Below are positions 1 to 13,800 of a stretch of DNA of 64,000 bases, piece by piece (the first letter of the stretch is position 1; every line of letters starts with the position of its first letter). The stretch covers positions 1-64,000 of the forward strand of contig NW_024104376.1 in the NCBI RefSeq assembly GCF_003945595.2, read 5' to 3'. The notes under the pieces were generated by a model. That model ran no database searches and was not told the DNA's origin. It saw nothing but the letters and a program-made list of their open reading frames with translations. This DNA comes from Pipra filicauda (taxonomy: Eukaryota; Chordata; Aves; Passeriformes; Pipridae). Position numbers and translations under genes: made by a program.

Positions 1-3000
1 ATGACTCAAGACATTCAATTTCTAGGAGGAGACTGAAGAACAACTCTAAAAGATAGAAATGCCTGAGATAAGAATGTAAAAATCTAAGGCTGGGTAGATG
101 CCCATAATCTCTCATGTGTAAACAAATAGTTAAATTTATGTCAGGGAGCAGCATGTTCAGTTTTCTGAAGAAGACATGTTTCCCAGAAGGAATTACATAA
201 ATATTTATGAAAATGAAGCAGGAAATATTTTCCCAGGGTAGGACACTGTTCGGCACTGCATCAGGTCAGTAGAAGCTGGGGTTTATTTTGTCAGTCTTCC
301 CCTGGAACTGAATCATTGCCCTCTTGTTTGCAAAAATCTGTTCTGACACAGGAAGAGGTTGCACTTATATAAACACAATTACAAACCACACTGAGTATTT
401 CACTTTCTATCACATCTCTGAATGCATATGTGAATGACTTATATTTTTGGACAGCTTCTCTGAGTGACTGCCTGGAAAACAATAGCAATAGGTATCTCTT
501 AGGCCTCTCTGGAAGGCTGGCACTGTAAGTCAAAGGTGTCTTCAACAGAACTGAAAACCTGCATCCTAACTGATAGAGAAGTATTCTCAATCCTAGTGTT
601 CACAATAAAAGTGCATATAACACATTCCCTGTAAGCCAGGACATTTTTGCTAAGTGCAAAAGTTAGAAGTGCAAAGTTATAATGCCGTGCTACCTGCGTG
701 AGCAGAAGTCACACACAGCTGAGGTCTATTTAAAAAAGGGAGTACAGGGTTCAGTACTGCTACTCATACAGCATCCAGTAGCTCTCTGAATCTGTGGTCT
801 GCAACCCAAGCTCCCTCTGAAATTTCAGTGCTGACCAGCTATTCTTCTCCCTGGACAACAGTTGTCTCCAAATCCCTCCTACCTCACAGCAGACACTTAC
901 AGCTGGAATCTGGGTCAGCGTTTCTGTTTAGAGGCTAAAAGCTGAGGCGGATAGGAATGTGGAAGGAGAGGTAGGAACATCCCAAGAAGGGGCTGTAAGC
1001 TCTAATGTAGATCTAAGGATCCCCCAGAGCACCATGCCTGTGTCAGACCAGGAAAAGCTCACACCTATCCCTCAAGACACTCAACTCAACAGAGAGTAAA
1101 ACTCATCAGCAGGAAACCAGGGGGATTATAGTTGAGAGGGGAACATATATTTCTATACTGCTGAGGTTGATAAAGCCTTTCAAATATCCAACAAGAATTA
1201 TCTATAACCATTAGAGTCCTAGAAGCTCTGTTTACTAAACATATAAGCAAGGAGATTTTGGAGAATTTTGTCCTTCATTTGTTTTTTTTTTTTCCAGTTA
1301 TTTTCAGGCATATCAAGATCTAGTAATTGTTTATATCTTACTCAGAGGAACAACAACTGGTGAAGACTGTGTTTACAGGCTCAAGTAGTCATTGAAGGGT
1401 GTCAAAACCAAAAATGAGGTTTTACAAAATAGCCCTAGGATTACTTTCCTCCCTACACTTTGCAAATCATGTGTTACTGCTCTTCCATTTTCTCTAAGCT
1501 TTGCCACTGCAATTGATGTATACGGTATGACAGACTGAAATATCTCAAATGATCATGACCTCTGACACCAGGAGAACTGAAACCACCCCAAAGTGGAGAA
1601 ATACTCTAATTTTTTTTTTCTTTCAGATGTTCCCAGATTTACTCAGTACAGTAAGGTACAGAAGAGGAAAGTTCTCCTTAATACTCAGTTTGGGTTAGAA
1701 AGGATGCCATCAGACTCTCAAAACTGATGGCTGAATCAGCAAGATGTATTAACCTAGAGTCCAACCACAGGATCTGGGACTCTATAAATTATTAAAATTG
1801 TTTTTTTATGAACACTATTTCAGGATGTTATCTGTATTCTTTATAGTGTGTTGACACTTAACTACTAACAGCTGAAGAATAAGCAAATGAAGGAATTACA
1901 AATTTTGAAGGAAGTTACTTGGACTCCAAATAGGCAATGCATGACACAAAGATTACCTGACCAGTGCTCATCTCAAAGAACAGAATCTTTCAAGATATTC
2001 TTTTGCGTCTTAGAGTTTTCTTGTAAAACATTCATGTCCCTCAAAGTGTTTGCTTTATGTCTTTTATGTCTGGACAACGCTGTTTGTTTTTCTCTCTTGC
2101 CTACAGACATTTCTTTAAGCCTGATTCAATGAGAATTAACATGCACAATAGGCACTTTGCCTCATTAAATCTTCATCAGCAATGAAGCTGCTTGAAGATT
2201 TTTCAGTGAAACTGGTTTGATAAATACTGATTTGCCAAAAATCAAGCTTTTCATGCTAGTATATCAATTTTGATGGATTGCCTGCTAAGGGAGGTTTTCT
2301 AGCTCCAGGACAGTGTTTCTGGTCCAACATACAGTAAGACCTAACTGATTAGCATACAGCCTTGTAATAAGGGAATATAACCTTAAGGCTCTAGTGCAAA
2401 CATTGGTTTGAATTAGGCAGAGAAATAATCTGAATCTGGAGCTCCTACATTTTAAGTGTCTCCGTTACCAAGTTTTCAGATACATTAAACTGAATTTCTC
2501 ACTGTGTGTTCAGGAGGTTTCTGACTGTCATGCAGGGGGGAAGTAGGGTCTTGATTTATTTTCTTATGTGGAATGAGAACATTTGTAAATGATCACAGCA
2601 CTATTAGAAAAATGTTCCCTGCTTAGTCCCAGACAGTGACTGAAGTGGCTAAACAAATGGTTTCCTCTCTCACTTACACTTACCCCTCTTTATCCCCGAT
2701 AAATAACAAAGAAGTCGCTGTAAGTCTCTCAGTACTGTGTAACAGATAGCATCATTCATGTCAGTTTGGCAACAGTTCCCAAAATGCCTCCTCCAAAGCT
2801 AAGTACACTAGCTTCCCACTCCTACGCTCTCTATTCTTGCTCTTACGTTGACCTTCTGCTCACAAAATGGAAAGTGAAGAAAAAGATAAATAAAACAGAT
2901 TTACAGTGTACAAGTCAGAGGCACAGTGCCCAACGCAAATCACAGAGGAACAAGTTTTTCCTGGTATGACTCTACTCAACTATAATCCTGCCTTTCTCTT

Positions 3001-4656
3001 TCCTCCCCCTCTAACTGTGTGTACCCATTATCAAGGCCACATTTGAGGGGGTTAGTTAGATGACATTCTTTAGGATAGAGACCACTATTTATTTCTGAAG
3101 TACTGTATACATTTTAACAAAAAAGAAAAGTGTTTTGAAAAGGCGGACAGTCTGTGACCAGTCTAGAAAGAAAGAGGGAGAGGAGTGCCTTGATGCCTCT
3201 TGGGACTTAGGCCAACATTTTATCCCAGATGAAAGCCTGAAATTGAAGCCTTCCTTCAACCTTTACAGAAAGGTATTCGCTTTTACATCAGTACTGCTAT
3301 TTATTCTGTCTGCCCAAAGGCTGAAACATTGTAGGACTAGGGAATTAATACTCTCTTAAATAATGAGGAAAACCTCTGATAAGCTATTATCATATTTTGC
3401 CTAGAATGGAGAGCAAACACGCTCTCATACACTACACAGTTCAAAACCATGGTTTGGCTTTTAGAGTAGCTATGTCCTTCACTGTGGGTGAAACCAGAAG
3501 TTAACAAAATTACTGGAAATATTACAAATACTCATCTCCCCTTTCTTTTCTGCCAGGCTATGTCAGTCTTCTGTCCCTGGTTACTGTGCTCTCCTTAAGA
3601 GAAAGTTAGAGTTTTTTCTAGGAAGGGAGTGCACATAGAGAGATATCTGTCACAGTTCCTTTCAAAAGGAAGGATGCACACTACTTGTTCCTCCATCCAA
3701 GAGGCCTCCTACACCTATTTTCAAAGTCTCAGCAGCCAACTGAAAACCTGGTAGCTGCCTCATGCAGATTTGAACCAGCTGCAGCTTCCTGGACAACCCG
3801 AACATAATATTACATATGCTACACCACTGTCCCAGTAGATGGCCTTTCCCAGTGCACGGAAAAAGCGTTATGGGAGGAGGTGCTGCAGTCATTCAAGTTC
3901 ATCTTGTTCTGTGTCTTCAGTTCTGAAGTGTGCCCTTTCTGTACTGTGTCTACCAACATAATCTGGGCTTGGAGCAAGCATTGTGAAGTTATCTCTAAGC
4001 ATAAAACCATCACTTGTGGGTTTGGGGCTAAAATACCCATTGATCACATAAACTTTTCATTTGCCGCTCTGGGGACTGTGGGTACATGGCACCCAAAGGG
4101 TGTGAAATAGCACCAGTGATTTCCACCCACAGAGAACTGGCAGCTCGTCCGTGGTCACTGACAGTCCCCTTGGAGGAAAGCTTTTGTGGAAAAGTATCTC
4201 TATATGTTATATGGAGTTTGCATTACTTTCAACCCACAACCTGCCAAAAGTATCCTATAACTAATTAGTACACACTTGGATACCATACCAAAGTCTTTTG
4301 TCTCTTGAGTAAGTGAAAAGCTGAGCATAAAAAAAATCAGTGCTGAAAGGAAAAAATATTACAAAAGAGATATTCCCAAATGTTGAAGAAATTTTCCACA
4401 GCAAATGTAGCTAAACGTCTCGCAGATAAGAGATAAATTGGAATAAACAGCTGTCAGTGTTAAATAAATATCCTGGATAATGTGCAGGACAGAAATAACT
4501 ACAGCATCGTCAAACTTCTTTCTTCACTTTATTTAGCTGTTCTTGCATGTAGCTCCCAATCTTTCCACTGCTCCAGTTAGTGAAGCATTTATTTTTGAGT
4601 CAGCTGCATTTCTTAAGACAGTAACAACGAAAGGCATTTCCTGAGAAGCTGCAAGG
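1..4656. other. Non-coding upstream region of COLEC10
   Basis: No exon, RNA gene or mobile element was recognised here. The open frames are short (none above 100 codons) and none resembles a known family. There is a T run near 1279-1291 and another near 1612. The last few hundred bases before 4657 should hold the COLEC10 promoter and 5' UTR. I see no CpG island and no convincing TATA box there, only a possible CCAAT at about 4555, so the start of transcription cannot be placed from sequence alone. Confidence 0.6.
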
Positions 4657-4804
4657 ATGAGCAGCAAGAAAGAACAACAGCTAAGAAAATATGGGACCCT
4701 TATAGTGCTTTTTATCTTCCAGGTTCAGATTTTTGGTTTTGATGTTGACAATCGACCTACAACAGATGTCTGCTCAACACACACAATTTTACCTGGACCA
4801 AAAG
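4657..4804 (+). CDS. COLEC10: COLEC10 exon 1 (coding part)
   Basis: Residues 1-49 plus the first base of codon 50. The ATG at 4657 starts a basic stretch and then a hydrophobic core (about residues 13-26, rich in Leu, Ile, Val and Phe), a typical signal peptide with likely cleavage after Gly27. The mature N-terminus reads [16 protein letters not shown], matching the collectin-10 pattern, and Cys39 is the likely oligomerising cysteine. The first Gly-Pro-Lys collagen triplet is at the end. The donor is AAAG|GTGAGG, phase 1. This start puts the protein at the family's usual length. Confidence 0.95.
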
Positions 4805-7800
4805 GTGAGGAATTATCAGGTTGCTAATGTGGAGACCAGTACTGACAAAGGCTGATTTTTTAAAAATTAGAGACATGGAGGGTTTGTGGCATGGGCTGGG
4901 CAGGAAAGATGTGAATTACTGTGGACTGTACAAACATCTAGGAAAGTGGAACTGTAATGGGGGAAAATGATGAAGCAAAGACAGTTAAATTTGCTTTTCT
5001 TCAGTTTCAGGAACAGTGTCACATATTTTCATATAAGTTAGAGGTGTCCTTTTGCATCTTTCTCCAGCCATATAAATCTTCTCTTAACTTTTTGTGTTCA
5101 TCACGCAACTAGTACAGCAACAAACTGAGGAACTTGTCTAAAAGTAGGTACCTATTGTGAACTGTTAGTTGTCTGCTTTGCACTTACAGATAGAGAGAGG
5201 TATGCAATATTTAAAATGACCGAACCGTCTTTATTCCCAAATGTTTACTTGTAAACACATCTCTCTCTGCTGCACTCATCAGACCTGATCCAGTAGCTCT
5301 TGTTGAATTAAACAGGACCTCAGCTACAGATTTCAAGAACTGGATCAGCCCTGGCATATACAGGTCTTTTATTTTCAAAACACTTTGGAAATACGAGAAA
5401 TCAAATTTTCTGCATTAACTAAGCTTTTCTGTAACACAATTAATGTTGCTGGAATTGCCTGGAGGGTATCTTAGCAAAAAATTCAGATTCATGACATACA
5501 AATCTATCTTGTACTAACAGATCTAAAATATATATTCCACACCATGGCTATTGCAGTTCAAACTATTGCTTTCTTTTTAGTAATTCATTGTATTTTTCTA
5601 TGGGTTACAGACTGAGAGAAAAAAAAAGTACAACTGATGTAAATTTAAAGCAGAAAAAAGATTATCAAATCAAGAGCACTGCTATAGACTCATTTGTTTT
5701 TATGATGGATTATTCAAATGCATGTTGCTTAAAGGACCATTTTTAATCAGCAAGTTAATTTCTTTATGATTACAATCCAAGCTTAAACTTTTGCTGCCAC
5801 AGCATAAATGCAGAGAGATTTAATGATCCCCAAGGGAGCTAGTGGGCGTTAGTTTATTTAGTATCTAAATAATGGCAGGCTGGAGAACAAAGTTTGACAA
5901 GACTGTGTTTAACAAGTCACAAGGCTAATGAGGTGGTCTCATGAAAACACAGAGTAGCTGGAACTCCGGCTGGTTTCTGTGGTCTAGTTTGTATAGGGAG
6001 CATTTGAAGGTTAGGTATTATGGCTCTTTGTAAGTGTGGTGCTGAGAAAGTCAGAATTTAGTTATTAGCAGTCCTACTGCCTCCTGGCTGACACCAAGAC
6101 ACAAGATGAGACAACTAACGTATTGGCATAGCCCGCACTACCACTTTAGATTACTATGCCCAAGATCCATGACTGATAGAAGGAGTATCAAATAAATCAC
6201 CTCCAAATTACTGGCTCTCATCCACTGCAGGTCATTAAATACTATTTTGCAGACTATGTGATGTAATTCTATAGATTAATTTCAGTTCCTACCAGAGCTG
6301 AGCTCATCTAGGACAGTTACAAGCAGCTCTCAGTGGCACTAGTTTTAACTACCAGTTATCTGGGCAACTGGAGACCAAGCAGGCTGAGTGTATGAACTAT
6401 CCTATTACTCCTCAGGCACCCCTTGTAGTCAAGTATGAAAAATGCTGACCTAATATGGCAGAAGAAAGTCTGTCCTGCTGCCAGTTTTCCTCTATTCATC
6501 TTATGTCTATGAACTCAGAGCACATGATCCAAGCTTATGACCACAGCCACAGGCAGCAGTTTGCTGCTTAAACTCTAACCTCAGTAGTGGACAAGCCTCT
6601 GAGTTTTGCTGCTGTAGGTTTTATTTCCTGTGCTACATCTGTTGTGTCCCTTTGTCCACCGTTCTCACAAAAATGGGTTTTGACCCACCTGGCACAAGTT
6701 TCACCCCCTCACCTCCCTCTGCTCAGCATCCCAGCTATGGTAAAACATGGTGGTGCTCCCACAAGACAGAGGTGCTGAGGTCACTCAGTATATTGGCCAG
6801 CTTTTTCTACCACCACAGGTCAGATTCCCGTCGTGGCAACTTCCTCCTTCCATGACAACATGGAAGTGTCTAATGGTTCAAAGCAACCAGAAGTCAAAGG
6901 AATTAAAAGATATTCAATAGCTGTTAAGACTTCCTACACTGTTCCACCTCACCTATCCCAGTGCAAGGTACAAATTGTCCTGTAGGCTAGACCCAGTCTG
7001 TGTGCTACGAGTGGGATGGCTCCTGGTTCTATGCAACAGCAATACTGCCATTTCCATCACACAGCCCAGAGAAGAGTAGAAAGCTGAGGGAGAAGTGAGT
7101 TTGTTTGAAGAGGCTCAGAATTTATAATCCTTTATTGCTTGCACTGTTGGGGGCTGCATTTCTCACTTCATCATCTAGGCATTCACAGTTGCTACAGGAG
7201 CAAGCTCCCAACCTCTCCACATGCTCACCCTGAAAATTACCTGTTTAAGAAGGGTCATTAGTGTTGTGAAATTAGGCCACTTTGTCCACATGTAAGCCAC
7301 ATGTAACTCATCCAAGTTACTTTGTGCAAGGCATATTCTTCCCCTTCAAAAATATACTATTTGGTATGCTCATAACTGAGATGTCCCAAGAGTAGTATGA
7401 CATGAGTGACGGGATGTAAAAAAAAAGGGTAATTCCAGGCTAATTATCAGGAAAGCCTTCAAACCACTTATGACACTCGCACCAGCTCCCACAAAGCATG
7501 AGGCAAAACGAGAGGCCATCGTGTATAACACTGAGCTAGAAAATACTCTCGAAGACTGCAGTCTCCCAGCAACAAAAGGAATGTACTAATGTCCTGTCAG
7601 CCTTTGCACTTTGTATAGCAATGACAGAAGTGGGTCCGAGTTAAACTGCTCAGTGTGACAAACCATCAGGGTTCAGCCTGACCTCTGGTGGTTCACGTGA
7701 TGATCACCAGGCGCCCGCAGTCCGTGCCATCCATCTGCTACTTTCCATCGTTGGTGCAAGAAAATGAAAACTGAAGTCTGTTTGCAAAGAATTATGCAAA

Positions 7801-10800
7801 GAAATTTGCTAAATTGGCACTCCCTAAAAATGGGAAATTAAAAAAAAAAAAAGAATAAGAGACAGGCAAAGGCTGGCAATTTTCTCCCAGTTTCCTTTTC
7901 TAGGCAACACTCAGATTTCTTCTCAAAAAGAGGGGATTATTTTCAATGAAAATAGCCCCACTGCAATGGTTGTCTAGTGTTGTCTTTCTGAAAACGCTTT
8001 TGAGATACACAACAATCTGGCTTACATGGCAGTGTGAGGCATTTTCTAGGGTTCTTATTGAAATACCCAAGGAACAAAACAAACAAACAAAAAGTACAGA
8101 TTTTCAGTGTTTCTAACTAGTGATTTTTGGTGTTTGATCTGAATCTGAGGCGTTAGGAACACCTTGGTCCTAGCTGGGTTGTTGTGGCACAGGAACTGGG
8201 CTGAAAATTTACACTAGGTAATGCTGATCCACAGCTGAGCAACTGGGGCAATAAAGGCCAAGTTCTGTACTTCATTCACTTCTTGGGTCCAAAGAGAACA
8301 AGATCAAGCACAAACAAAACAATGAATTTTCCAGGGCAGCCAGATGCTTGGCCTAGCAAAACTAGTCACGGCCCTATTGCTTGCTTTCTACCCTTCCAAG
8401 CTTGGAAGCAGGCTGGCTGTTCCTGCTGCTGAGAAAGGATCTGGGACTGTGGGGAGGCAACAACTAAACAGTTAGAGCAATGGCACCAGTTGTTGGTCCA
8501 TGCCCTGGCAGCATCAGGAAAACCAGGCTCTGCTCCCCTGGGCTCTGTCCTTTCTTCCAGCTTGCTCTTGCCTAGAGACTGCAAGCTCAGTTCTGTCTAA
8601 CCCACAAAGGAAATAGACAAGATGAGATTTGACCTGTTCTGAGGAAATCAATAAGCAAGAACATGAGGGTAAAAATAAGCAGAGAACCCAAAGCTTTGAC
8701 TCCTAAACTCCCATTAAAAACATGAGCAGGGGGAGAAGATGACTGGGGTGGGGGTTGGCTCTGTGGAAGCTCATTTCACATGGATTCAGGGGAGCTCAGC
8801 ACTTCAGAAGGTTGGCTCTAGATCTTGCTGTCTGTCCCAGGTCCCAGCTCATTTCCTTTGAAATCCAGACACAGAAACTTTGAAGGTCTTGAATCAGATC
8901 CAGGTTGAGAAACTGAAATGAGATGAAATCTGAAGAGTACTGGGAGTTTTCCCCAGCAATTTAGATGTTTCCTTATCATTATTTCTGACAAGTGATGCTT
9001 ATAAACTCTTTGACATTGGCTGTTGCCTCAAAATAGCATTTACTGTGGTCTCCAATATAGCTGTCCATCTCTCAACTTTAATTGTGCTTACGCAATTTCA
9101 CTCCTGGAAAATCTCAAACTCTCTCAGAAACCAGATATGCTCTTATGCACATTTCCTTCCGAAAATATAAAATGCTTTACCACATCCTATAAGCCGTTCA
9201 AAACTATAGCTAAACTTCCCTCTTAGTGCCTCAAGTTTGATCTGAAGAGCCCTTTAATTTCAACACATAATTCTTTTTTTCATGGTTTTTAAAATTCCTC
9301 ATTTTAGTGTACATTAAATTTCTGACATTTATCAGCCTGAGCTACAAAGCATGTATGTGGGGGCTTAAATACATAAATTCAAATGATAGTGAGTCTGTAT
9401 TTCTTACCAATGGCAGTCTGATTCCTCCCTGAAGCCAAAATAATTAATGAGTCTCTGAGACCATGCCAGAATGGCAGGGAAACAGGCTGGGAAAATTAAA
9501 TCAAACAGATGAGGTAAAAGGAGAATCAGGGATAATTTAAATTATTTCTGTTATTAAAGAAATAATGTATGTTCCACTCATGCACAAAAGCCCCCAGTTT
9601 CAAATAATATAAGTCAGCAGAGGTTCACTGAGCCTCCTGAAGGCTTAGGTATGACTCATGCAATGCAATAGGAGTGGAGGGTATTCCTACTGAAGTCAAT
9701 GGATATTTACAAGTAGAAAAGCAAGCAGAGAATTCAGGTTTTTTTGAAGATTCTATTTCACAAGGAAAGAGATTCTGTTGTCTAGTTTGAATCTGGGTGA
9801 AAAAAGACAACATGTCTAAGAATGGAGGAATATGTGGGAGCCCTGTATGTTCCTGCAGGACACCTGGGAGAGTGGCCATGGGTGCAGTTTCCCACTGCAC
9901 TCAACTTTCAGGCTTTCTACCAAAAAGGGAGGCCAAACATTATCTCCTTCTTACACTTTGACCATGTGGCCCCACCTTCACCTTGTGCTGGGTCAGCTAT
10001 TTACTCACCATACTTTTCACTGGGCTGATTCAGCTCACTCACTAAAAATGTGTATTTGCCTTACCGGTATTCCTCTGTTAAGGGAGTTGAATTCCTTCAA
10101 CACAGAGTCAAAAGAGTGCTCAACATCAGGCAGAGGGGAGGGAGGTGTGCAGGACAGTGCTGGGAGCTGAAGTGAGGAGGAAGGACAGGGAAGATGACAT
10201 CATGTCAGATAGGCAGATGACATCAAGAAATCCTGTCCTCACTAGACATGTATAGTGTGAAAGCAAGAATGCACACTGCTATGGAAATTTGCTAAGGATC
10301 TAAAAGACGCTGAAAGTGAAATTAGAGGAAATCTTGAGTCTCTCCACTGACGTAACTGTGACGTGCTCATACATTGGAAATACAAACTGGGATGTGTTTG
10401 CTTATTTTTTAAGGTCTGTGACTCCCTCTGGTGACAAACTCTCTCAGGAGCTATTGCGCATGTGAAAGTGCTGCAAAGGTTCTCCCTGCTCAGGGTCAGT
10501 CGGCACCCCAGGCTGCAGAGCTAATCCTGTGGCTATCTGCAAGGTTCTTCCAGGAGGGCAAGGCATTCAGTTGTTCCTGCAGGGTTCTCAAGGCTTCAGA
10601 ATTATGCACATCTCCTTATCCCTTTAGTTTAACACCCAAGACAGGCAGAAATCATCTGCACTCTTCACACTCTCTCTCTGGAGATGGGGGAGGTCTGTCC
10701 CTCTGGTGCCTCTGGTGGGACTAAGAGCATGAAACGTTGCTCAGCAGAACTGTGTCACACATAGTCAGATGGTAAAACCACATAACAAATTCCATACAAA

Positions 10801-13800
10801 ACCTTTGTGATGGGACATTGGCTATGCCCAGCAATGCTAAATGTATGCAAGGCAAGCTGTGCAAAGCACCCATGTGGTATACTAATCGAGATTAACCATC
10901 CTGCCCCCTTCATAGCAGATTAGTCATGGCCCAGGGCTTCTCAAGGACTTTTTGGCTGGTAGTGGGCTTTTTTTCATTTCAGAGTATCTGATGTAGGAGG
11001 ACAACTGCGCTGTAGCCCAGCATAAGTGGTGTTTCATTTGGAAGGGTGGGCATGCCCTGGAGTGTGGAGGAAGATATAGCTGCCAAAGAGAGGATGAGAG
11101 AGCATTAACATTTCTGTAGTGGTTTTGCTCAGAAGACAGGAACTGGAGCTGACCTGAGGCCATGGCTTGCCAGCACACCTGACTAAGTGTCCCTGCATGG
11201 ACCCAGGGAGTCTGAGCAGAGCTCCAAGAGAACAGGCTATGTGCTGAGAGAGATACACATGCATAAGCCCAGATAGGAGTCTCCTCCTGGTGTTAGCCCT
11301 TAGGCAGCCTGCAGATGTGCTCTCACCCTGATGCAGGGCTGCCTCTGTTGATAAACGCGGGCTCTGTAACCTCTGGGAATTACACCCTGGTTCTCCAAAA
11401 AACAGGGTCAGCCCTTGATCACAAGATTCAGAGAGTCATTACATATATGTGAACAATATATATGAACCAGAAAACATCCTCAGTTCATGAATATAAACGA
11501 AATAAATTGCCTACAAAAGATTCAGCAGGGAAATCTAAGCCACTTGAAGGTCAGTAAAACCTTACTACTTAAATTCTTACCAAATGTAACCTCTCAATAC
11601 TGTGTTCTCTAGTGAAAGTCCTAAAAAGACTGAGCCCCTTTCAACTGTCTAGAAATCCTGCTGGTGATTAGACCTTTAGCATTTTCCTGAACTTGTTTAT
11701 AGGAGAAAGAAGGTCTGTTGTTCCCTCTCAATTATAATTAAAATTTTCTAATGGCTGCAAAAGTCACTTTCTATTTATGGCTTCTGCTTTTCTTTTGTCT
11801 TGCACAGTCCCAAGATGGAAGAGTCGAGTAATGTACTGCTTCAGGTGTTCAATTCAGTAATCTGGTATTTTAAATCTGTAACACAGAAGAAACAAATCAA
11901 CTTGAGGGAATACTAACAAGGTTGAGAAATGGTCTTACTTCAGTTACTGACTTCAAGTGCTTCTTCACTCATGCTTCAAATGCCAATGCAGTGCATTATC
12001 TGACATCCCTGCAACCACAGTTTTAAGGTGACAATCTGCTAATTAGGTTAAAATTTAACCAGACACTGCCACGAGTGTAAAGCAGCACAAAGGAGAGGTG
12101 ATCCTCTAGGTATAGATTACAAGCATATCAGGTCAAGGGTCAGAAAAATCACGTTGCACAAAGCACAGTAGTACGGAATTCAAAAATCCAGCCCAGAGTA
12201 CTAGCAGGAGAGATTTTTTTTTTCTGGATAATCAAAAAAACAACAAAAAAAAGGGGGCTAATACAATGGGATGGCTTGTCCACGTGAAGCCCCAGAGGAA
12301 AGGGAGGAATAGTTATTATAAATTAGAAAGGAAGCCAACTCAACCTCTGCCCAGAACAGTCAGCCCCTCCTACTTGGTTGCAAATCATAGCGAGACCACA
12401 AGAGGGGAGCACAACACAAGAGTTCAAGTTTCGTGCCAAAATTTGAGATCACTGCACACAACACCAGCTAAAGGAGGACACAAAACATTTTAAAACCATA
12501 TTAGCAAGCACTGGGCTTAATCCAGTCTTAAATTAACAATTAGATGGTACCACTAACTAATACGGGTTTGTGTCTACCCTTGTTTTGTAATGGCCTACCT
12601 ATTCTCAGCTACATGGGGAGAAAAGCAGGATTACTCTCCTTTACAGACAAATTATTTTTCTTCCCGTTTTTCTGGATAGGGAAACTAAGACAGAATGTGG
12701 TAGGCTGCTTTATGCCAAGGTGATAGATATTACTTCCCTCTCCCTTAGGCTTTTGGATGGTTTAAGCAAAAATTTGGACTATACAAGGTATAAACAATAA
12801 AAGTTGAGGCCCTTCCATAACCTCTCAAAATCTCAGAACAAACTTTCCAAAACCTATCATTCCTTTCACCTGTCGGCTCTCAGTCTGATGGTCCATACAG
12901 GACAACCTTCATCTGCAGCAGTCCCATGTGTGAAAAGCTTACTCCAGTGTCTCTCAGAAAAAGTCACTGTAGCTTTCAATGGCTCAAAATGTTGAAACTG
13001 AGATAGGAATAAAACATCTTTGGAAAGGAATCACAGCTTCTCTGCTTTTATACTGGCTTTCTTTTTTGGGTTCTATTTCTAGGATTAACTGTCTAAGCAA
13101 GGTTTCTTTAAAAAGAAAAAAAAATGAAAAGGCATCTTGCACAGAGGTCTTTCTTCTGCAGCAAACAAGAATCCTTCTGGAGATTTTAACCCCACAGAGC
13201 AGCCTGCAGGCCACAGGGAATGTAACTAACCAGCCTGAAAGATGATGAGGACTGCCAGGGTGACAAGCAATGGTTTGAAAGGTCAGCAGAAATTTGGTTT
13301 GCTCCAAAGAAACTCCAAAGAAACAAAGCTTCTATACCAGACTCAGAATTACAACCTATCTTACATAAAGCAATTAATTGCACAGGGAAAGGTTGGACCT
13401 GAAAAGCCTCCCACAATTCTCTCTTGTCAGAGAACATAGTCCATTTGTTAAATATCCCCATATTGTATTTATAGTCAAGATTCATCCAGTTTTTCCAGTC
13501 TTTGAATCATGCCCTGTTTCCTTTCTATTATCACACAATTTTCCCCCTGTATGGGTTTCATGATTATATTGGTTCTTAACCTCCTCCCAGAATTTCATTT
13601 CACAAGCTCTTTGTCAGCCTCTGGGAACCTTTTCTGAATTTCTGAGCTACTGAGAAGTGACTTTTACACTTTTCTCAAGGGTTTCATAGATGGATTTGGA
13701 GAGGACAATATCTTATCCACTGAAGTCAACAACAAAATTAAACTGTACATTCTCTAGCTCTGCTGTTTGATGACCAGTAGAATCATAGAATGGCTTGGGT

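Noticed and set aside
1..4656. Search for the first exon of TNFRSF11B on the minus strand
   Set aside because: No signal peptide plus TNFR cysteine-rich repeat was recognised.
10191..10226. Two GATGACATCA-like units, CRE/AP-1-like
   Set aside because: A short imperfect repeat in a large intron; chance is likely and there is no other support.
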